From assembly GCA_018399135.1 (NCBI GenBank), contig JAGYPB010000029.1, positions 1-34,787 of the forward strand: a stretch of DNA of 34,787 nucleotides, written 5' to 3'. Under the pieces are notes generated by a model. That model made no database searches. It was not told where the DNA came from and was given only the letters and a program-made list of their open reading frames with translations. Positions 25,558 to 32,837 of the stretch are shown piece by piece; the first letter of the stretch is position 1; each line of letters starts with the position of its first letter. The position numbers and the translations under genes are program-made. The DNA comes from Deltaproteobacteria bacterium. Lineage in GTDB: Bacteria; Desulfobacterota; Desulfuromonadia; Desulfuromonadales; Geopsychrobacteraceae.

Positions 25558-25577
25558 CTGTTGCACTATTGCAACAG
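25558..25577 (-). terminator. Perfect 8-bp hairpin downstream of the HTH gene
   Basis: CTGTTGCA and TGCAACAG flank the loop CTAT. It lies 23 bases after the stop of the 25601-26188 gene and 55 bases before the next ATG. No T-run follows, so it may be an operator, an attenuator or an mRNA-stabilising element rather than a full terminator. Confidence 0.4.
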
Positions 25578-25600
25578 ACACCACCGGGCGAGGGAAGCTG

Positions 25601-26188
25601 TTATGCTTTTGGTTGTTTCTTTAGTGCTTCTTCGTAGCGTCGGGTTTTGCGGTACTGGGTGCAGTAGCTGCTGGCGGTTGACTTTGCGCAGCTGAATATT
25701 TTTTCTACTTCCAGATAGGTGGCGTCTGGGTGGTCGTCCAGCCAATCGAATACCCGGTTGCGGGTTGGCCCGCCGGGCGGGTAGTAGATCCCCGCTTCGC
25801 GCAGGCGCAGATAAACCAGTTCTCGGCAGCATCCCAGCTCGTCGGCTATCTGGGTGATGACTTCTTTTTTACCCTGGTTGAACTTCTTGATGATGGTTCG
25901 TGTCAACTCTTCTTTGGCTCTGGTCTTTTTGAGGGCGTGCTGTGACATTTTCTCTCGGGCCTCTGCGCTTGGGGTGTGGGTTTCTTTCCGTTTGGCGCGG
26001 CAGTTGCCATCGGCATCGGTGCGACAGGTGGTCATGCTGGGGTCGCGTTGTTTGGCTTCGCAGGATGTGCGGGGCAGGGTGCCGCTGATCAGGGGGCAGT
26101 AGACCTGCTCGGGGATCGGCGTTTCATATTCGGCAAGCCCGACGCTGGAGCTGGTGAGGTGTTGTGATCGATGATTAAACGATTTCAT
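25601..26188 (-). CDS. Putative DNA-binding regulator with HTH, 195 aa
   Basis: The N-terminal part contains a Cys motif (CPLISGTLPRTSCEAKQRDPS) and a second Cys pair (MTTCRTDADGNC) that may bind zinc. The C-terminal half has two helix-turn-helix-like stretches (ITQIADELGCCRELVYLRLREAG and TYLEVEKIFSCAKSTASSYCTQYRK). It overlaps the upstream zinc-knuckle gene by 4 bases (ATGA). By position, between replication and packaging genes, a late-gene activator is likely; a terS role is less likely since a better candidate lies downstream. Confidence 0.6.
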   Translation of the reverse strand: MKSFNHRSQHLTSSSVGLAEYETPIPEQVYCPLISGTLPRTSCEAKQRDPSMTTCRTDADGNCRAKRKETHTPSAEAREKMSQHALKKTRAKEELTRTIIKKFNQGKKEVITQIADELGCCRELVYLRLREAGIYYPPGGPTRNRVFDWLDDHPDATYLEVEKIFSCAKSTASSYCTQYRKTRRYEEALKKQPKA

Positions 26189-26478
26189 GCTGTGGCTCCT
26201 TGGGCGCGCCGCTCGCGGATCAGCGGCCAGGGGCGGTCGTTTGTGCGGCGGTCGGGCAGCTCCGGGGTGTAGCGGCTGGCGCGGTAGGTGGCGGCCGGGC
26301 CGAACATCGGTTCGAAGGCTTTGCCGCGTGGGTCGCGGATGTCCGTACTACCACAGACCATACAGATCGGCTGGATCGGCAGCGCCAGGGAAACCTGCCC
26401 GGCACGTCCGCAGCCGTGGCACGTTCCGTCTTGTTGGTTGATTATGTCCTTACTTAGCCTGGTTCGTGTTTTTTTCAT
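26185..26478 (-). CDS. Small zinc-finger-like protein, 97 aa
   Basis: ATG 26478 with GGAGGAGG upstream is preferred to 26496. The protein contains CHGCGRAG and CMVCGSTD, two CxxC knuckles about 22 residues apart that form a probable zinc ribbon, then a basic Arg/Pro-rich tail. It would bind nucleic acid or a polymerase. It begins the segment right after the iteron-like array and is coupled to the HTH gene. Confidence 0.6.
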   Translation of the reverse strand: MKKTRTRLSKDIINQQDGTCHGCGRAGQVSLALPIQPICMVCGSTDIRDPRGKAFEPMFGPAATYRASRYTPELPDRRTNDRPWPLIRERRAQGATA

Positions 26479-26523
26479 GTTGTGACCTCCTCCCAAAGGT
26501 TAAAAAGCGGGTTTTGTGCTTTG

Positions 26524-26809
26524 TGCACCATCAGTGCACCATCATTTTTTTCTGATGGTGCATTTTTTCTTTAATGATTTCAGTCTTTTCACCATCTGCA
26601 CCATCTGAACCATCAATTTAAAAAATATATGAACAAAACACACACAGGGCGTAGGGTTGGTGATGGTGTGTGTCTCTCGCGCGCATACGTATTGTTTTTG
26701 AAAATGATGGTGCAGATGGTGCATTGTTGCCTAACCTTTCGTTTTTATTATCAAAAGTCGTGAACCATTGCGCTGTTTTAGATGGTGCACTGATGGTGCA
26801 GATGGTGCA
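26524..26809. repeat. Iteron-like array of a 9-mer (candidate origin)
   Basis: The 9-mer TGCACCATC or its complement GATGGTGCA occurs perfectly nine times: 26524, 26535, 26554, 26597, 26706, 26715, 26781, 26792 and 26801 (start positions). Three degenerate copies are at 26588, 26606 and 26662. Copies adjoin at 9 bp or are spaced 11 bp. Apart from the copy at 26554, forward units lie on the left and inverted units on the right of an AT-rich centre (26615-26660). It starts 2 bases after the stop of the primase-helicase gene. The arrangement fits an initiator-binding origin or a regulator-binding region. Confidence 0.8.
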
Positions 26810-26810
26810 T

Positions 26811-29150
26811 TTAAAAGGTGCCGTCATCCAGTAGCTTGATGTTGGCGTAGACCCAGCGGCGCTTTTTGCCATCGGGAACGGTTTTTTGTTTGCGGATCAG
26901 CTTGCGGCAATGCTTTTTCAGATCCTTGCCAAACACGCGATCCGACAGGGGCCGGTATTTGCCCTTGTCACAAAAGCGAACATAGGCTTTATAGACATCC
27001 TCGGTGGCGACATACTCGTCGTCTGCCTCGGGGGTATCCTCGAGGTACTCTTGAGTAAAGGACAATAGGGGATCGTTCATCTCCTGGAACTCGGACAGGT
27101 GCCGCTGCATCTGGCTGGATAGTGTGAATCCTTCTTCGCGCAGGAGCTGCAGTCCGCGAAGCGCCCACATGAAGATACCGGGCAGTTCTTTGATGAGGTT
27201 GTCGAACAGGTAGAGATCCGCCTTGCCTTGCTTGACGAACTGCTTGTCCATCTCGATGATGAGCAGGCGCCGGTAGAGTCCGTCGGAGGTGTCCTGCAGC
27301 CGTGGGTGCTTGTTGGCGCTGAACGCGAGCTTGCAGGTGGGGACAAAGCTAAAGGCGTTGCGGTGTTTGTAGGCGGCGGTGACGGCTTCGCCGGAGACGA
27401 TGGTTTTGAAGATGTCGGACTGGAGCAGCCCGGCCTCGACTTCGGTGGCGACGTTGAGCAGTTTATCCATGAGCATGACGCGGTGGAACTGATCCTGTAA
27501 TCCGCCCAGGGTGACGTTGGCGACATTGTGCGCGCCGACCAGCGCCTGGTTGATCTTGAGGATGGTGCCTTTGCCGTCGCCACCCGGGCCGATGATGATG
27601 AGGCACTTTTCCCAGCGGGTTTCGCGGGTGAGGGTGAGTCCCATGTATTTCTGCAGCTCGCGGATGGTGTCGGGATCGACCACGGAGTCGGTCAGAAAAC
27701 GCTGCCAGTTGGGGCATTTCGGCAGGGCTTCGTCCATCTTGATGGTGACGGGGACGACGTAGGTGTTGAGGTGGTCGGGGTCGTGGTTGATCAGGTTGCC
27801 GGTCTTGAGATCAAAGACGCCGTTTTCGATGGGGATGCAATCCTGCAGGTCGTTCATCTTGCGGCCGTGCTGGGTGACGGAGAGGTCTTTGACCATCTGC
27901 AGCACATCGTTGATGCGCGAGGTGGTTCCCTCGGTCTTGAGCATATCGAGGATGATCCGCCGGAGGTTGCTTTCCTGATATTCGCCCCAGTGGGTTTCAT
28001 CCCATGTGTACATGATGCCGCTGGCGGGGTCGTAGATGAGTTTGCGCAGGGTGACGATCTCGTCAGCGACCAGCCGCGGCTTGAACTGGGTGCCACGGTT
28101 GCCGCCGAAAAAGCGCTTGACGTCATCAGGGATGGCTTCGGCCGGGGTGGGTGGTGCGTTCAGTACCGGCGTCGCGGCGATGAGGTCGCGCAGATCCTGG
28201 GCGGTGCGCTTGTGGAGTGTGAAATAGTCTGTCACATCCTGCCCATGATCTGGCACGGTTGGCATGATGTCTGCCGGCCAGGTGAGGATGCGGATGGTCT
28301 TGGCGGTGCCGGTCAGCTTTTTTGCGACCTTCTGCGCTCCGGCCTCGCCTTTTTCGTCGGCATCATAGGCGATGACGACATCGCGGCCCTTGAAAAAGCG
28401 GGTGAACTGATCGGCCCAGCTGTTGCACCCGGCGGTCTGGGTAACGGCGTTGAATCCTTTTGACAGGGCGGTGATACAATCCTTCTCACCCTCACAGATG
28501 AGCACGCCGTTTTTCTTCCATTGGCCGGGAGCGGGGAACAGTTTTGACTTGCCGAAACCCTTGCCCCAACTGATCATCTTGTTGTCGTCGCCGGGAGCAT
28601 AGAGGCGGATGTTGACCAGGCGGCCGTCATCCTGCCGAATGGGGATGGCGAGGCGGTCGGGCGTGCCGGGCTTGATGCGCAGGCCGAGGGTGGCAACAAC
28701 ATCAGCAGACCAGCCCCATGCCTGGCACTTTGCCAGCCAGGCGTCATCGAGGGGCTGCAGCTTGTTGTAGTCATCCTCGGAGATAAATTGTGTTACTTCC
28801 GGTGGCTCCCCCTGCCCCCCGTCGGCGCGAGCGCCCCCACTCTTGCCAGGTGATGTCCGGCGTGGGGTGGCGTCTGCTGGGCCGTACTTGCTCTTGAAGG
28901 CGACAAAGTCGGCGCTGTTATCCCCGCAACCATAGGCGGTGCCCCACAGGGCGATCAGGTCGCCACCGGCGCCACAGGAGAAGCAGTTGCACAGGTCTTT
29001 GTCGACATTGTAGGAAAAGCTTGGCTGCTTCTCGGCGTGGAAGGGGCACAGGCCGTGCAACTCGCTGCCTCGCTGTTCGGTGACCTGGAAGCAGTCGCGG
29101 GCGATGGCGTCGCGCTCGGATGCGCTGAGATTGTCGGTGCAGTAGCTCAT
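26811..29150 (-). CDS. Primase-helicase (P4/D5 type), 779 aa
   Basis: A DnaG-type zinc finger is at 35-59 (CPFH, CFSC). A Toprim domain follows (about 215-280) with Glu 220 in CEGEKD and Asp 263/265 in AYDADEKG. A D5-N region leads to a superfamily 3 helicase with Walker A GPGGDGKGT at 521-529 and MDKLLNVATEVEAG as Walker B. This is the P4 alpha-like combination of primase, helicase and often origin binding; the adjacent repeat array fits. The frame is intact. It would start phage DNA replication. Confidence 0.93.
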   Translation of the reverse strand: MSYCTDNLSASERDAIARDCFQVTEQRGSELHGLCPFHAEKQPSFSYNVDKDLCNCFSCGAGGDLIALWGTAYGCGDNSADFVAFKSKYGPADATPRRTSPGKSGGARADGGQGEPPEVTQFISEDDYNKLQPLDDAWLAKCQAWGWSADVVATLGLRIKPGTPDRLAIPIRQDDGRLVNIRLYAPGDDNKMISWGKGFGKSKLFPAPGQWKKNGVLICEGEKDCITALSKGFNAVTQTAGCNSWADQFTRFFKGRDVVIAYDADEKGEAGAQKVAKKLTGTAKTIRILTWPADIMPTVPDHGQDVTDYFTLHKRTAQDLRDLIAATPVLNAPPTPAEAIPDDVKRFFGGNRGTQFKPRLVADEIVTLRKLIYDPASGIMYTWDETHWGEYQESNLRRIILDMLKTEGTTSRINDVLQMVKDLSVTQHGRKMNDLQDCIPIENGVFDLKTGNLINHDPDHLNTYVVPVTIKMDEALPKCPNWQRFLTDSVVDPDTIRELQKYMGLTLTRETRWEKCLIIIGPGGDGKGTILKINQALVGAHNVANVTLGGLQDQFHRVMLMDKLLNVATEVEAGLLQSDIFKTIVSGEAVTAAYKHRNAFSFVPTCKLAFSANKHPRLQDTSDGLYRRLLIIEMDKQFVKQGKADLYLFDNLIKELPGIFMWALRGLQLLREEGFTLSSQMQRHLSEFQEMNDPLLSFTQEYLEDTPEADDEYVATEDVYKAYVRFCDKGKYRPLSDRVFGKDLKKHCRKLIRKQKTVPDGKKRRWVYANIKLLDDGTF

Positions 29151-29151
29151 A

Positions 29152-29466
29152 TCAGATGGAGTCCCGGATGATGTCTTTGATGTCGCAGCCGAAGAAAACG
29201 CGCTTGGCGGTGATGATGGAATCGATGGTGACCGAGTCCAGGTCGCGCATCAGCTCGATCTCGCGGGCAACAAACAGGGGCACATCAGCGACACTGGCGC
29301 GATCAATGGCGGCTTGTGGTGGTGGATCGACGGTGCAGACCATGATCGGCACGCCGGATCTGGTGTTTTTCAGCGTGACGACAAAGTCGGAATCATCAGC
29401 AGGGGCTGGATCGGCCGGGCGGACGTCGTACTGCTGGAGCTGGGCGAACAGGTTGCCGGTCATCAT
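29152..29466 (-). CDS. Small acidic early protein, 104 aa
   Basis: ATG 29466 overlaps the previous stop (TGATG) and the end lies 1 base before the primase ATG, so all are coupled. The sequence has a Gln/Asp/Pro-rich N-terminus and an alpha-beta core (VPIMVCTVDPPPQAAIDRA, VPLFVAREIELMRDL). I do not recognise it. Its position suggests a primase accessory factor. Confidence 0.6.
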   Translation of the reverse strand: MMTGNLFAQLQQYDVRPADPAPADDSDFVVTLKNTRSGVPIMVCTVDPPPQAAIDRASVADVPLFVAREIELMRDLDSVTIDSIITAKRVFFGCDIKDIIRDSI

Positions 29467-29861
29467 CAGATCAGCACTCCCTGGAGGCGCTTGCGCCATT
29501 CGTAGACGCCACCACGGGACAAGCTCAGCAGGGTGGCGATCTTCTCGGGCTGAATCCCCATGGCGAGCAGGTGGTACATGATCCAGAACTGGCCGTATGT
29601 CAGCGTCGACCCTTCCAGCACCGTACCGGCACGCGGGCGGCTGCTGATCCCGCAGGTGGTACAAACCACGGGCCGGTCGTTAAGCACGCGCAGGCGCTGG
29701 ACATCATCGAAGGTCACGCCGCAGGACGGACACTCCGGCCACTCGCCGCGCAGGACGATCAACACGCGATGCCGAAAGCCTGGGCCATCCAGCGGCGCTG
29801 GCACAAACTCTGCCAGGTCGGCGGTGGAGCGTGGGTCAGTTCTAGTAACGCTTTCACTCAT
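29466..29861 (-). CDS. Transposase-type zinc ribbon plus HTH regulator, 131 aa
   Basis: ATG 29861 has a GGGAGG site. The middle has CPSCGVTFDDVQRL and CTTCGISSRPRAGTVLEGSTLTYGQFWIMYHLL, the pattern of the IS1595-type transposase zinc ribbon followed by the helical linker. The last 35 residues form an HTH (IATLLSLSRGGVYEWRKRL). There is no DDE catalytic domain, so it is probably a domesticated DNA-binding protein, perhaps a replication or transcription regulator of the phage. It is coupled to the downstream gene. Confidence 0.68.
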   Translation of the reverse strand: MSESVTRTDPRSTADLAEFVPAPLDGPGFRHRVLIVLRGEWPECPSCGVTFDDVQRLRVLNDRPVVCTTCGISSRPRAGTVLEGSTLTYGQFWIMYHLLAMGIQPEKIATLLSLSRGGVYEWRKRLQGVLI

Positions 29862-30012
29862 GATACATAACCTCCCGAAATATCGAACCAAATTGCATTG
29901 CTGCACCCGAAAAGAAAAACATGAATGGACTCACTTTCCGGGGCTTAGCCGCCCGCAGGGGGCTGCAGTGCCAGAAGTACCTTGGCGGTTTGCTGGCCAC
30001 CCGGGCATACAT
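29854..30012 (-). CDS. Possible small basic ORF, 52 aa
   Basis: ATG 30012 lies 2 bases after the upstream stop and the frame ends inside the start of the next gene. The sequence is basic (MYARVASKPPRYFWHCSPLR). The ribosome site is weak and codon quality is uncertain, so this may be only spacer DNA. Confidence 0.28.
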   Translation of the reverse strand: MYARVASKPPRYFWHCSPLRAAKPRKVSPFMFFFSGAAMQFGSIFREVMYHE

Positions 30013-30014
30013 GT

Positions 30015-30272
30015 TCACGGTCTCGCGTCATGGTTGCCGATTCTGTTGGTGGATGTTTTATTATTTGTGTGCTGCGCAAACAGGGGGCGCGGGGGATTCT
30101 TGGCAGTCAGTACACCATCGATGCCGCGGTATGAGTCCTCGACATAAGCAGAGCAGTGGGGCAGCGGCAGGCCATAAGGAAAGCGCTTGAGCATACAGGT
30201 TGATAAATACCCCTCCATCAGATGACAGGCCCTGTGTCGGCGCTTGCAGCTGTAACAATCAACCCCGCGCAT
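30015..30272 (-). CDS. Cys-rich small protein, 85 aa
   Basis: ATG 30272 has a GCAGGAGG site and overlaps the DUF4406 gene by 14 bases. The N-terminus contains CYSCKRRHRAC, which may bind zinc, and a further Cys (YLSTCMLKRFPYGLPLPHC). Family unknown. It is part of the early operon. Confidence 0.55.
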   Translation of the reverse strand: MRGVDCYSCKRRHRACHLMEGYLSTCMLKRFPYGLPLPHCSAYVEDSYRGIDGVLTAKNPPRPLFAQHTNNKTSTNRIGNHDARP

Positions 30273-30687
30273 ACTTTGCCTCCTGCTTGACATGATCCAC
30301 ATAGTCGGCCAGGGCTAAGAAATCCCCCCGGTTGGCGATTCCTGACGCGATCCGCTGTTCGATGTCGTGGAGGTGGTGCTGGTATGGTTCAATAACCTCG
30401 TGTAGTGGCGATCTATTTATCCCCAGGTTGTCAGCCAGCTTGACCTCGATGCGCGCTCCCCGGCTACCAGCCCAGCCCGGCAGCAGCACAACAGAGCGGC
30501 AGTCCATCAGCAGTTTGATGTCGTGCCGCATATACTCTTCCCAGGTCGTGCGCTCCGGTTGCTCAGCCGGGTTGATCACCTCATACCCCAGCGCCCGCAA
30601 TTTATGTGCAGCCTGGTGGAATGCAGCGCGATTGAAGTCAGGCAGGCCGGACATGGGGCCGCTGATATAGACTGGAGACTGGATCAT
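30259..30687 (-). CDS. DUF4406 protein (nucleoside deoxyribosyltransferase-like), 142 aa
   Basis: The N-terminus has YISGPMSGLPDFNRAAF, the DUF4406 signature, followed by ALGYEVINPAEQ and LMDCRSVVLLPGWAGSRGARIE, matching the nucleoside 2-deoxyribosyltransferase-like fold. The C-terminal tail (about 95-142) is extra. Such phage proteins are linked to nucleotide metabolism, but activity is unproven. ATG 30687 overlaps the upstream stop (TGATG) with GAGG before it. Confidence 0.82.
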   Translation of the reverse strand: MIQSPVYISGPMSGLPDFNRAAFHQAAHKLRALGYEVINPAEQPERTTWEEYMRHDIKLLMDCRSVVLLPGWAGSRGARIEVKLADNLGINRSPLHEVIEPYQHHLHDIEQRIASGIANRGDFLALADYVDHVKQEAKYARG

Positions 30688-30875
30688 CACGAAACCTCAA
30701 CATGGATCGGAGTTTCCAAGCACAGTGGTGTCACAACAGACACAAGCAACGGCTCGCCTGCAGCGCAAGAAACCGGCGTGCTGTCATCCATGGCCTCTAT
30801 GGCGCGGCGCAGGTCGCCAATGGTTAAAATGTTGGGAACTTCAACAACCACCCGATCTTCCTCAACGCGCATCAT
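30687..30875 (-). CDS. Small phage protein, 62 aa
   Basis: ATG 30875 follows GGGGGGAG. The protein has a short alpha-beta pattern (TIGDLRRAIEAMDDSTPV), resembling small uncharacterised phage proteins near replication genes. It is coupled to the DUF4406 gene. No function can be assigned. Confidence 0.5.
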   Translation of the reverse strand: MMRVEEDRVVVEVPNILTIGDLRRAIEAMDDSTPVSCAAGEPLLVSVVTPLCLETPIHVEVS

Positions 30876-30878
30876 GAC

Positions 30879-31067
30879 TTACTCCCCCCTCTGTGCAGCG
30901 GCAGCTACCGCACTGCGATTGTCCATCTCCTTCTCGATGGCCTTCGGCACTTCCGCAGCCACAAAGACGAACAGAACAAGAATGATGACAGTCACCGCAA
31001 AGGCTTGCAGCGCAGGGATCAGGCAGGATGGCTCTTGCTGTCGGCTTAGATGTTTTAAGTCGGTCAT
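30879..31067 (-). CDS. Small single-span membrane protein, 62 aa
   Basis: A hydrophobic segment at about 19-38 (ALQAFAVTVIILVLFVFVAA) is followed by a charged helix. ATG 31067 has an AAGGA site. The function is unknown; early membrane proteins in phages often affect superinfection, which is a guess here. Confidence 0.5.
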   Translation of the reverse strand: MTDLKHLSRQQEPSCLIPALQAFAVTVIILVLFVFVAAEVPKAIEKEMDNRSAVAAAAQRGE

Positions 31068-31092
31068 GGCTCATATCCTTTTCTCCGTTAAA

Positions 31093-31142
31093 AATCGCCC
31101 GGCCAGGGGCAGGAGGCGAGAGGGGGTGACCCCCAGCCGGGC
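31093..31142 (-). terminator. GC-rich hairpin followed by T5 (leftward)
   Basis: On the minus strand GCCCGGCTGGGG pairs with CCCCTGGCCGGGC (one bulge), then GATTTTTAA follows. This is the form of a Rho-independent terminator or attenuator. It lies between the genes at 31149-31325 and 30879-31067, so it may set a lower level for downstream early genes. Confidence 0.5.
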
Positions 31143-31148
31143 ATCCCG

Positions 31149-31325
31149 TCAGCTACCCGACTGACGCAATTTTCGCTTGTTTGCCAGCTCGTCATAATGT
31201 GCCCGGCGGGTCAGGGCTTCCTGCTTCGCCTTGGCATACCGCACTGGCGGTGCCACTGGCTCTGGCTGGATGATCAACGACAAGATCAGGTCGAGCTTCT
31301 GCTCAATTCTCTCCATGTCGGTCAT
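31149..31325 (-). CDS. Small basic helical protein, 58 aa
   Basis: ATG 31325 lies after AAGGAGGAG and just past the upstream stop; the GTG at 31331 is less suitable. The N-terminus is a likely short coiled coil (MERIEQKLDLILSLII) and the C-terminus is basic (RRAHYDELANKRKLRQ). No family recognised. It is co-transcribed with the Cro-like regulator. Confidence 0.5.
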   Translation of the reverse strand: MTDMERIEQKLDLILSLIIQPEPVAPPVRYAKAKQEALTRRAHYDELANKRKLRQSGS

Positions 31326-31327
31326 TT

Positions 31328-31537
31328 TCACTCCTCCTTGTCCCGCAAGAGGTCGTCAACAGTAAGCCCCAGGGCGGCAGCCAGTTTTGTAACAGTCTCG
31401 ATTCTTGGGTTTTTTGTTTTTCCAGAAATGATGCCGGCAATTCGCGGATATGTGACTCTACTGTCAAAGGAAAGCTCTGTTATGGTCGTCTGGCGATCCT
31501 CTAAAGCTTTTTTTAAGTTTTCAGACAAGTTCAACAT
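31328..31537 (-). CDS. Cro/C1-type HTH regulator, 69 aa
   Basis: The sequence is a complete Xre domain: LSENLKKALEDRQTTITELSFDSRVTYPRIAGIISGKTKNPRIETVTKLAAALGLTVDDLL. ATG 31537 has AAGG nine bases upstream; the frame also has a TTG start at 31546. It is the first gene after a strong promoter and lies beside a palindrome (31567-31579), so it probably regulates its own operon. No partner repressor gene is seen on the other strand. Confidence 0.85.
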   Translation of the reverse strand: MLNLSENLKKALEDRQTTITELSFDSRVTYPRIAGIISGKTKNPRIETVTKLAAALGLTVDDLLRDKEE

Positions 31538-31566
31538 TGTTGACAACCTTCTTAAAGGTGGTATTC

Positions 31567-31579
31567 TTCGTTTAACGAA
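31567..31579. promoter_or_regulatory. Operator-like palindrome
   Basis: TTCGTTTAACGAA is a 6+1+6 palindrome located 30 bases upstream of the Cro-like ATG and within about 25 bases after the likely transcription start. It suits binding of a dimeric HTH protein. Confidence 0.6.
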
Positions 31580-31599
31580 ATCGTTTGTTGTTTGTGCGA

Positions 31600-31628
31600 A
31601 TAATAATTCACTGAGAGAACGATGTCAA
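31600..31628 (-). promoter_or_regulatory. Early sigma70 promoter
   Basis: On the minus strand TTGACA (31628-31623) and TATTAT (31605-31600) are separated by 17 bases. The promoter overlaps the 3' end of the 49-residue ORF and directs transcription into the Cro-like gene and the early operon. Confidence 0.75.
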
Positions 31629-31757
31629 CTCCCCGTCATGCCAAGGGTCGCGGTGCCAGCTCCAGCCTCCGGATGTCTCGCGGCAGTGACCTATGGCAAC
31701 TTGGTTCCGGTCGTAGATGGTGACCTCGCGGGTGTCGGGGTTGTAGTGGGCTATCAT
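31608..31757 (-). CDS. Small coupled ORF, 49 aa
   Basis: ATG 31757 overlaps the stop of the upstream gene (ATGA) and the frame ends at TGA 31608. The sequence is Trp/His/Asp-rich (MIAHYNPDTREVTIYDRNQ, GGWSWHRDPWHDGE) and looks like a compact folded domain. Family unknown. It is the last gene of the tail-associated unit downstream of the reverse transcriptase. Confidence 0.55.
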   Translation of the reverse strand: MIAHYNPDTREVTIYDRNQVAIGHCRETSGGWSWHRDPWHDGELTSFSQ

Positions 31758-32095
31758 ATTGCGGGGAGGTCGGTAATCATAAATCTGACGGCTTTGGTCA
31801 GGGGTTTTTCATCGCCGGTGGTGATGGAAACGTAGGTGGCCTCAACAGTTAAATTGCGGGTGTTGTCTGCTCTGGTTGTCCCTGCGGCTAGGTCGTCACC
31901 CCACAGCGATATGGTTGTTGATACGCCAACTGGGTTGGCTATCGGAACGCTGTCGCGCTGGTTGATGATGTCGCCGTTGCCGTCTGTGAGCGTCCATGTG
32001 GCAGTTGTCGGGCTGACGGGTGTACCTTCCTCGTTGAAGAAGTCGAGCGTGACATAATAGCTGGACTTGTCGTTTGCTGGCGTTAGTTGCTGCAT
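31754..32095 (-). CDS. Putative tail-associated beta protein, 113 aa
   Basis: ATG 32095 with CACAGGAG upstream is preferred over the frame start at 32179. The protein resembles an Ig-like or fibre-associated module (YYVTLDFFNEEGTPVSPTTATWTLTDGNG, LTVEATYVSITTG). It overlaps its upstream neighbour by 13 bases. Structural role inferred from pattern and from neighbours. Confidence 0.6.
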   Translation of the reverse strand: MQQLTPANDKSSYYVTLDFFNEEGTPVSPTTATWTLTDGNGDIINQRDSVPIANPVGVSTTISLWGDDLAAGTTRADNTRNLTVEATYVSITTGDEKPLTKAVRFMITDLPAI

Positions 32096-32517
32096 GGCTT
32101 GACTCCTGTGATGCGGGTAAATTTGATGGTCGGCTGTTTGCTGGTGGCGCTTGCGGTTGGTTGTTGGCTGTCGATGCACACCTGTAACAATATAATCGCG
32201 ATATCGATGCGGGCGCGGGTATCCGCCAACGCAGTTACGAGATTACTCACTCCCGCTTTTGTATCAGCCCCCACGGTGATCATATTGCCAACGGCGGCAA
32301 GAAGATCAGCAAGGCTTTGCACCTCGTTACTTACTCCGGCTTTTGTGTCGGCTATCTGTGCAAGCAGGCTGCTGATAGCGGTTTTGGTATCAGCATGGGT
32401 GATTGTCTCGTTACTGACAGCAGCGCGGAGATCAGTGATTGTCTGCACGTCTACCGGCAGCAATATCCAGCCGTCCCCCACGGGATATGATGTTCCTGCT
32501 CCTAGCCAGTCAGCCAT
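32083..32517 (-). CDS. Repeat-containing coiled tail protein, 144 aa
   Basis: Residues about 25-110 carry repeated units such as ADTKAGVSNEVQSLADLLAAVGN and ADTKAGVSNLVTALADTRARI, likely a helical trimeric shaft. The N-terminus (GAGTSYPVGDGWILLPVDVQT) looks like an attachment strand. No catalytic motif is seen. It is probably a tail or fibre component following the reverse transcriptase block. Confidence 0.6.
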   Translation of the reverse strand: MADWLGAGTSYPVGDGWILLPVDVQTITDLRAAVSNETITHADTKTAISSLLAQIADTKAGVSNEVQSLADLLAAVGNMITVGADTKAGVSNLVTALADTRARIDIAIILLQVCIDSQQPTASATSKQPTIKFTRITGVKPCSN

Positions 32518-32539
32518 AAGTCGATATCTCCAATCTTTC

Positions 32540-32833
32540 TCAGCTCAGTGTATAAAACTTATCGATCTTCTTGATCGTGGCTTGGAAAGGGATCATCTCT
32601 GCATATTTTTCTAACTGCTCAATCAGCACGTCCGATCCGGTGAACACCACTCTGCGTTCGCCGTCAACTTCGATTTGCAAGGTCAGATACTTGCCTGATT
32701 TGTTTTTACTGAACTGGCTGTCTCGGACGGCGTGACCGATGACAACCAGTTCTTTGTTCAGGACACTTTCTATGCGGATCTTGTCGCCATCAAGCAGACC
32801 CAGTTCCTCCGCAAAGTCTGCGAAACTGTGCAT
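32540..32833 (-). CDS. Small OB-like protein, 97 aa
   Basis: The sequence has alternating strands and the pattern SKNKSGKYLTLQIEVDGERRVVFTGSDVLIEQLEKY, seen in uncharacterised proteins of phages and mobile elements that suggest a nucleic-acid-binding OB-like fold. ATG 32833 follows the upstream stop closely. It lies two genes after the reverse transcriptase. Role unknown; a DGR accessory function is possible but unproven. Confidence 0.6.
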   Translation of the reverse strand: MHSFADFAEELGLLDGDKIRIESVLNKELVVIGHAVRDSQFSKNKSGKYLTLQIEVDGERRVVFTGSDVLIEQLEKYAEMIPFQATIKKIDKFYTLS

Positions 32834-32837
32834 TTGC

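Noticed and set aside
26535-26562. Hairpin with T-run on the plus strand as a terminator
   Set aside because: The stem is made from two units of the 9-mer array, and no plus-strand gene exists for it to terminate. It is better explained as part of the iteron-like array.
27528-28463. 311-codon plus-strand frame opposite the primase-helicase
   Set aside because: It is antisense to the zinc, Toprim and helicase gene, and its composition follows from that gene's codon bias.
31197-31835. 212-codon frame on the plus strand
   Set aside because: It lies opposite the Cro-like gene, the early promoter and tail-associated genes, whose minus-strand frames have ribosome sites and domain matches. It is a shadow frame.
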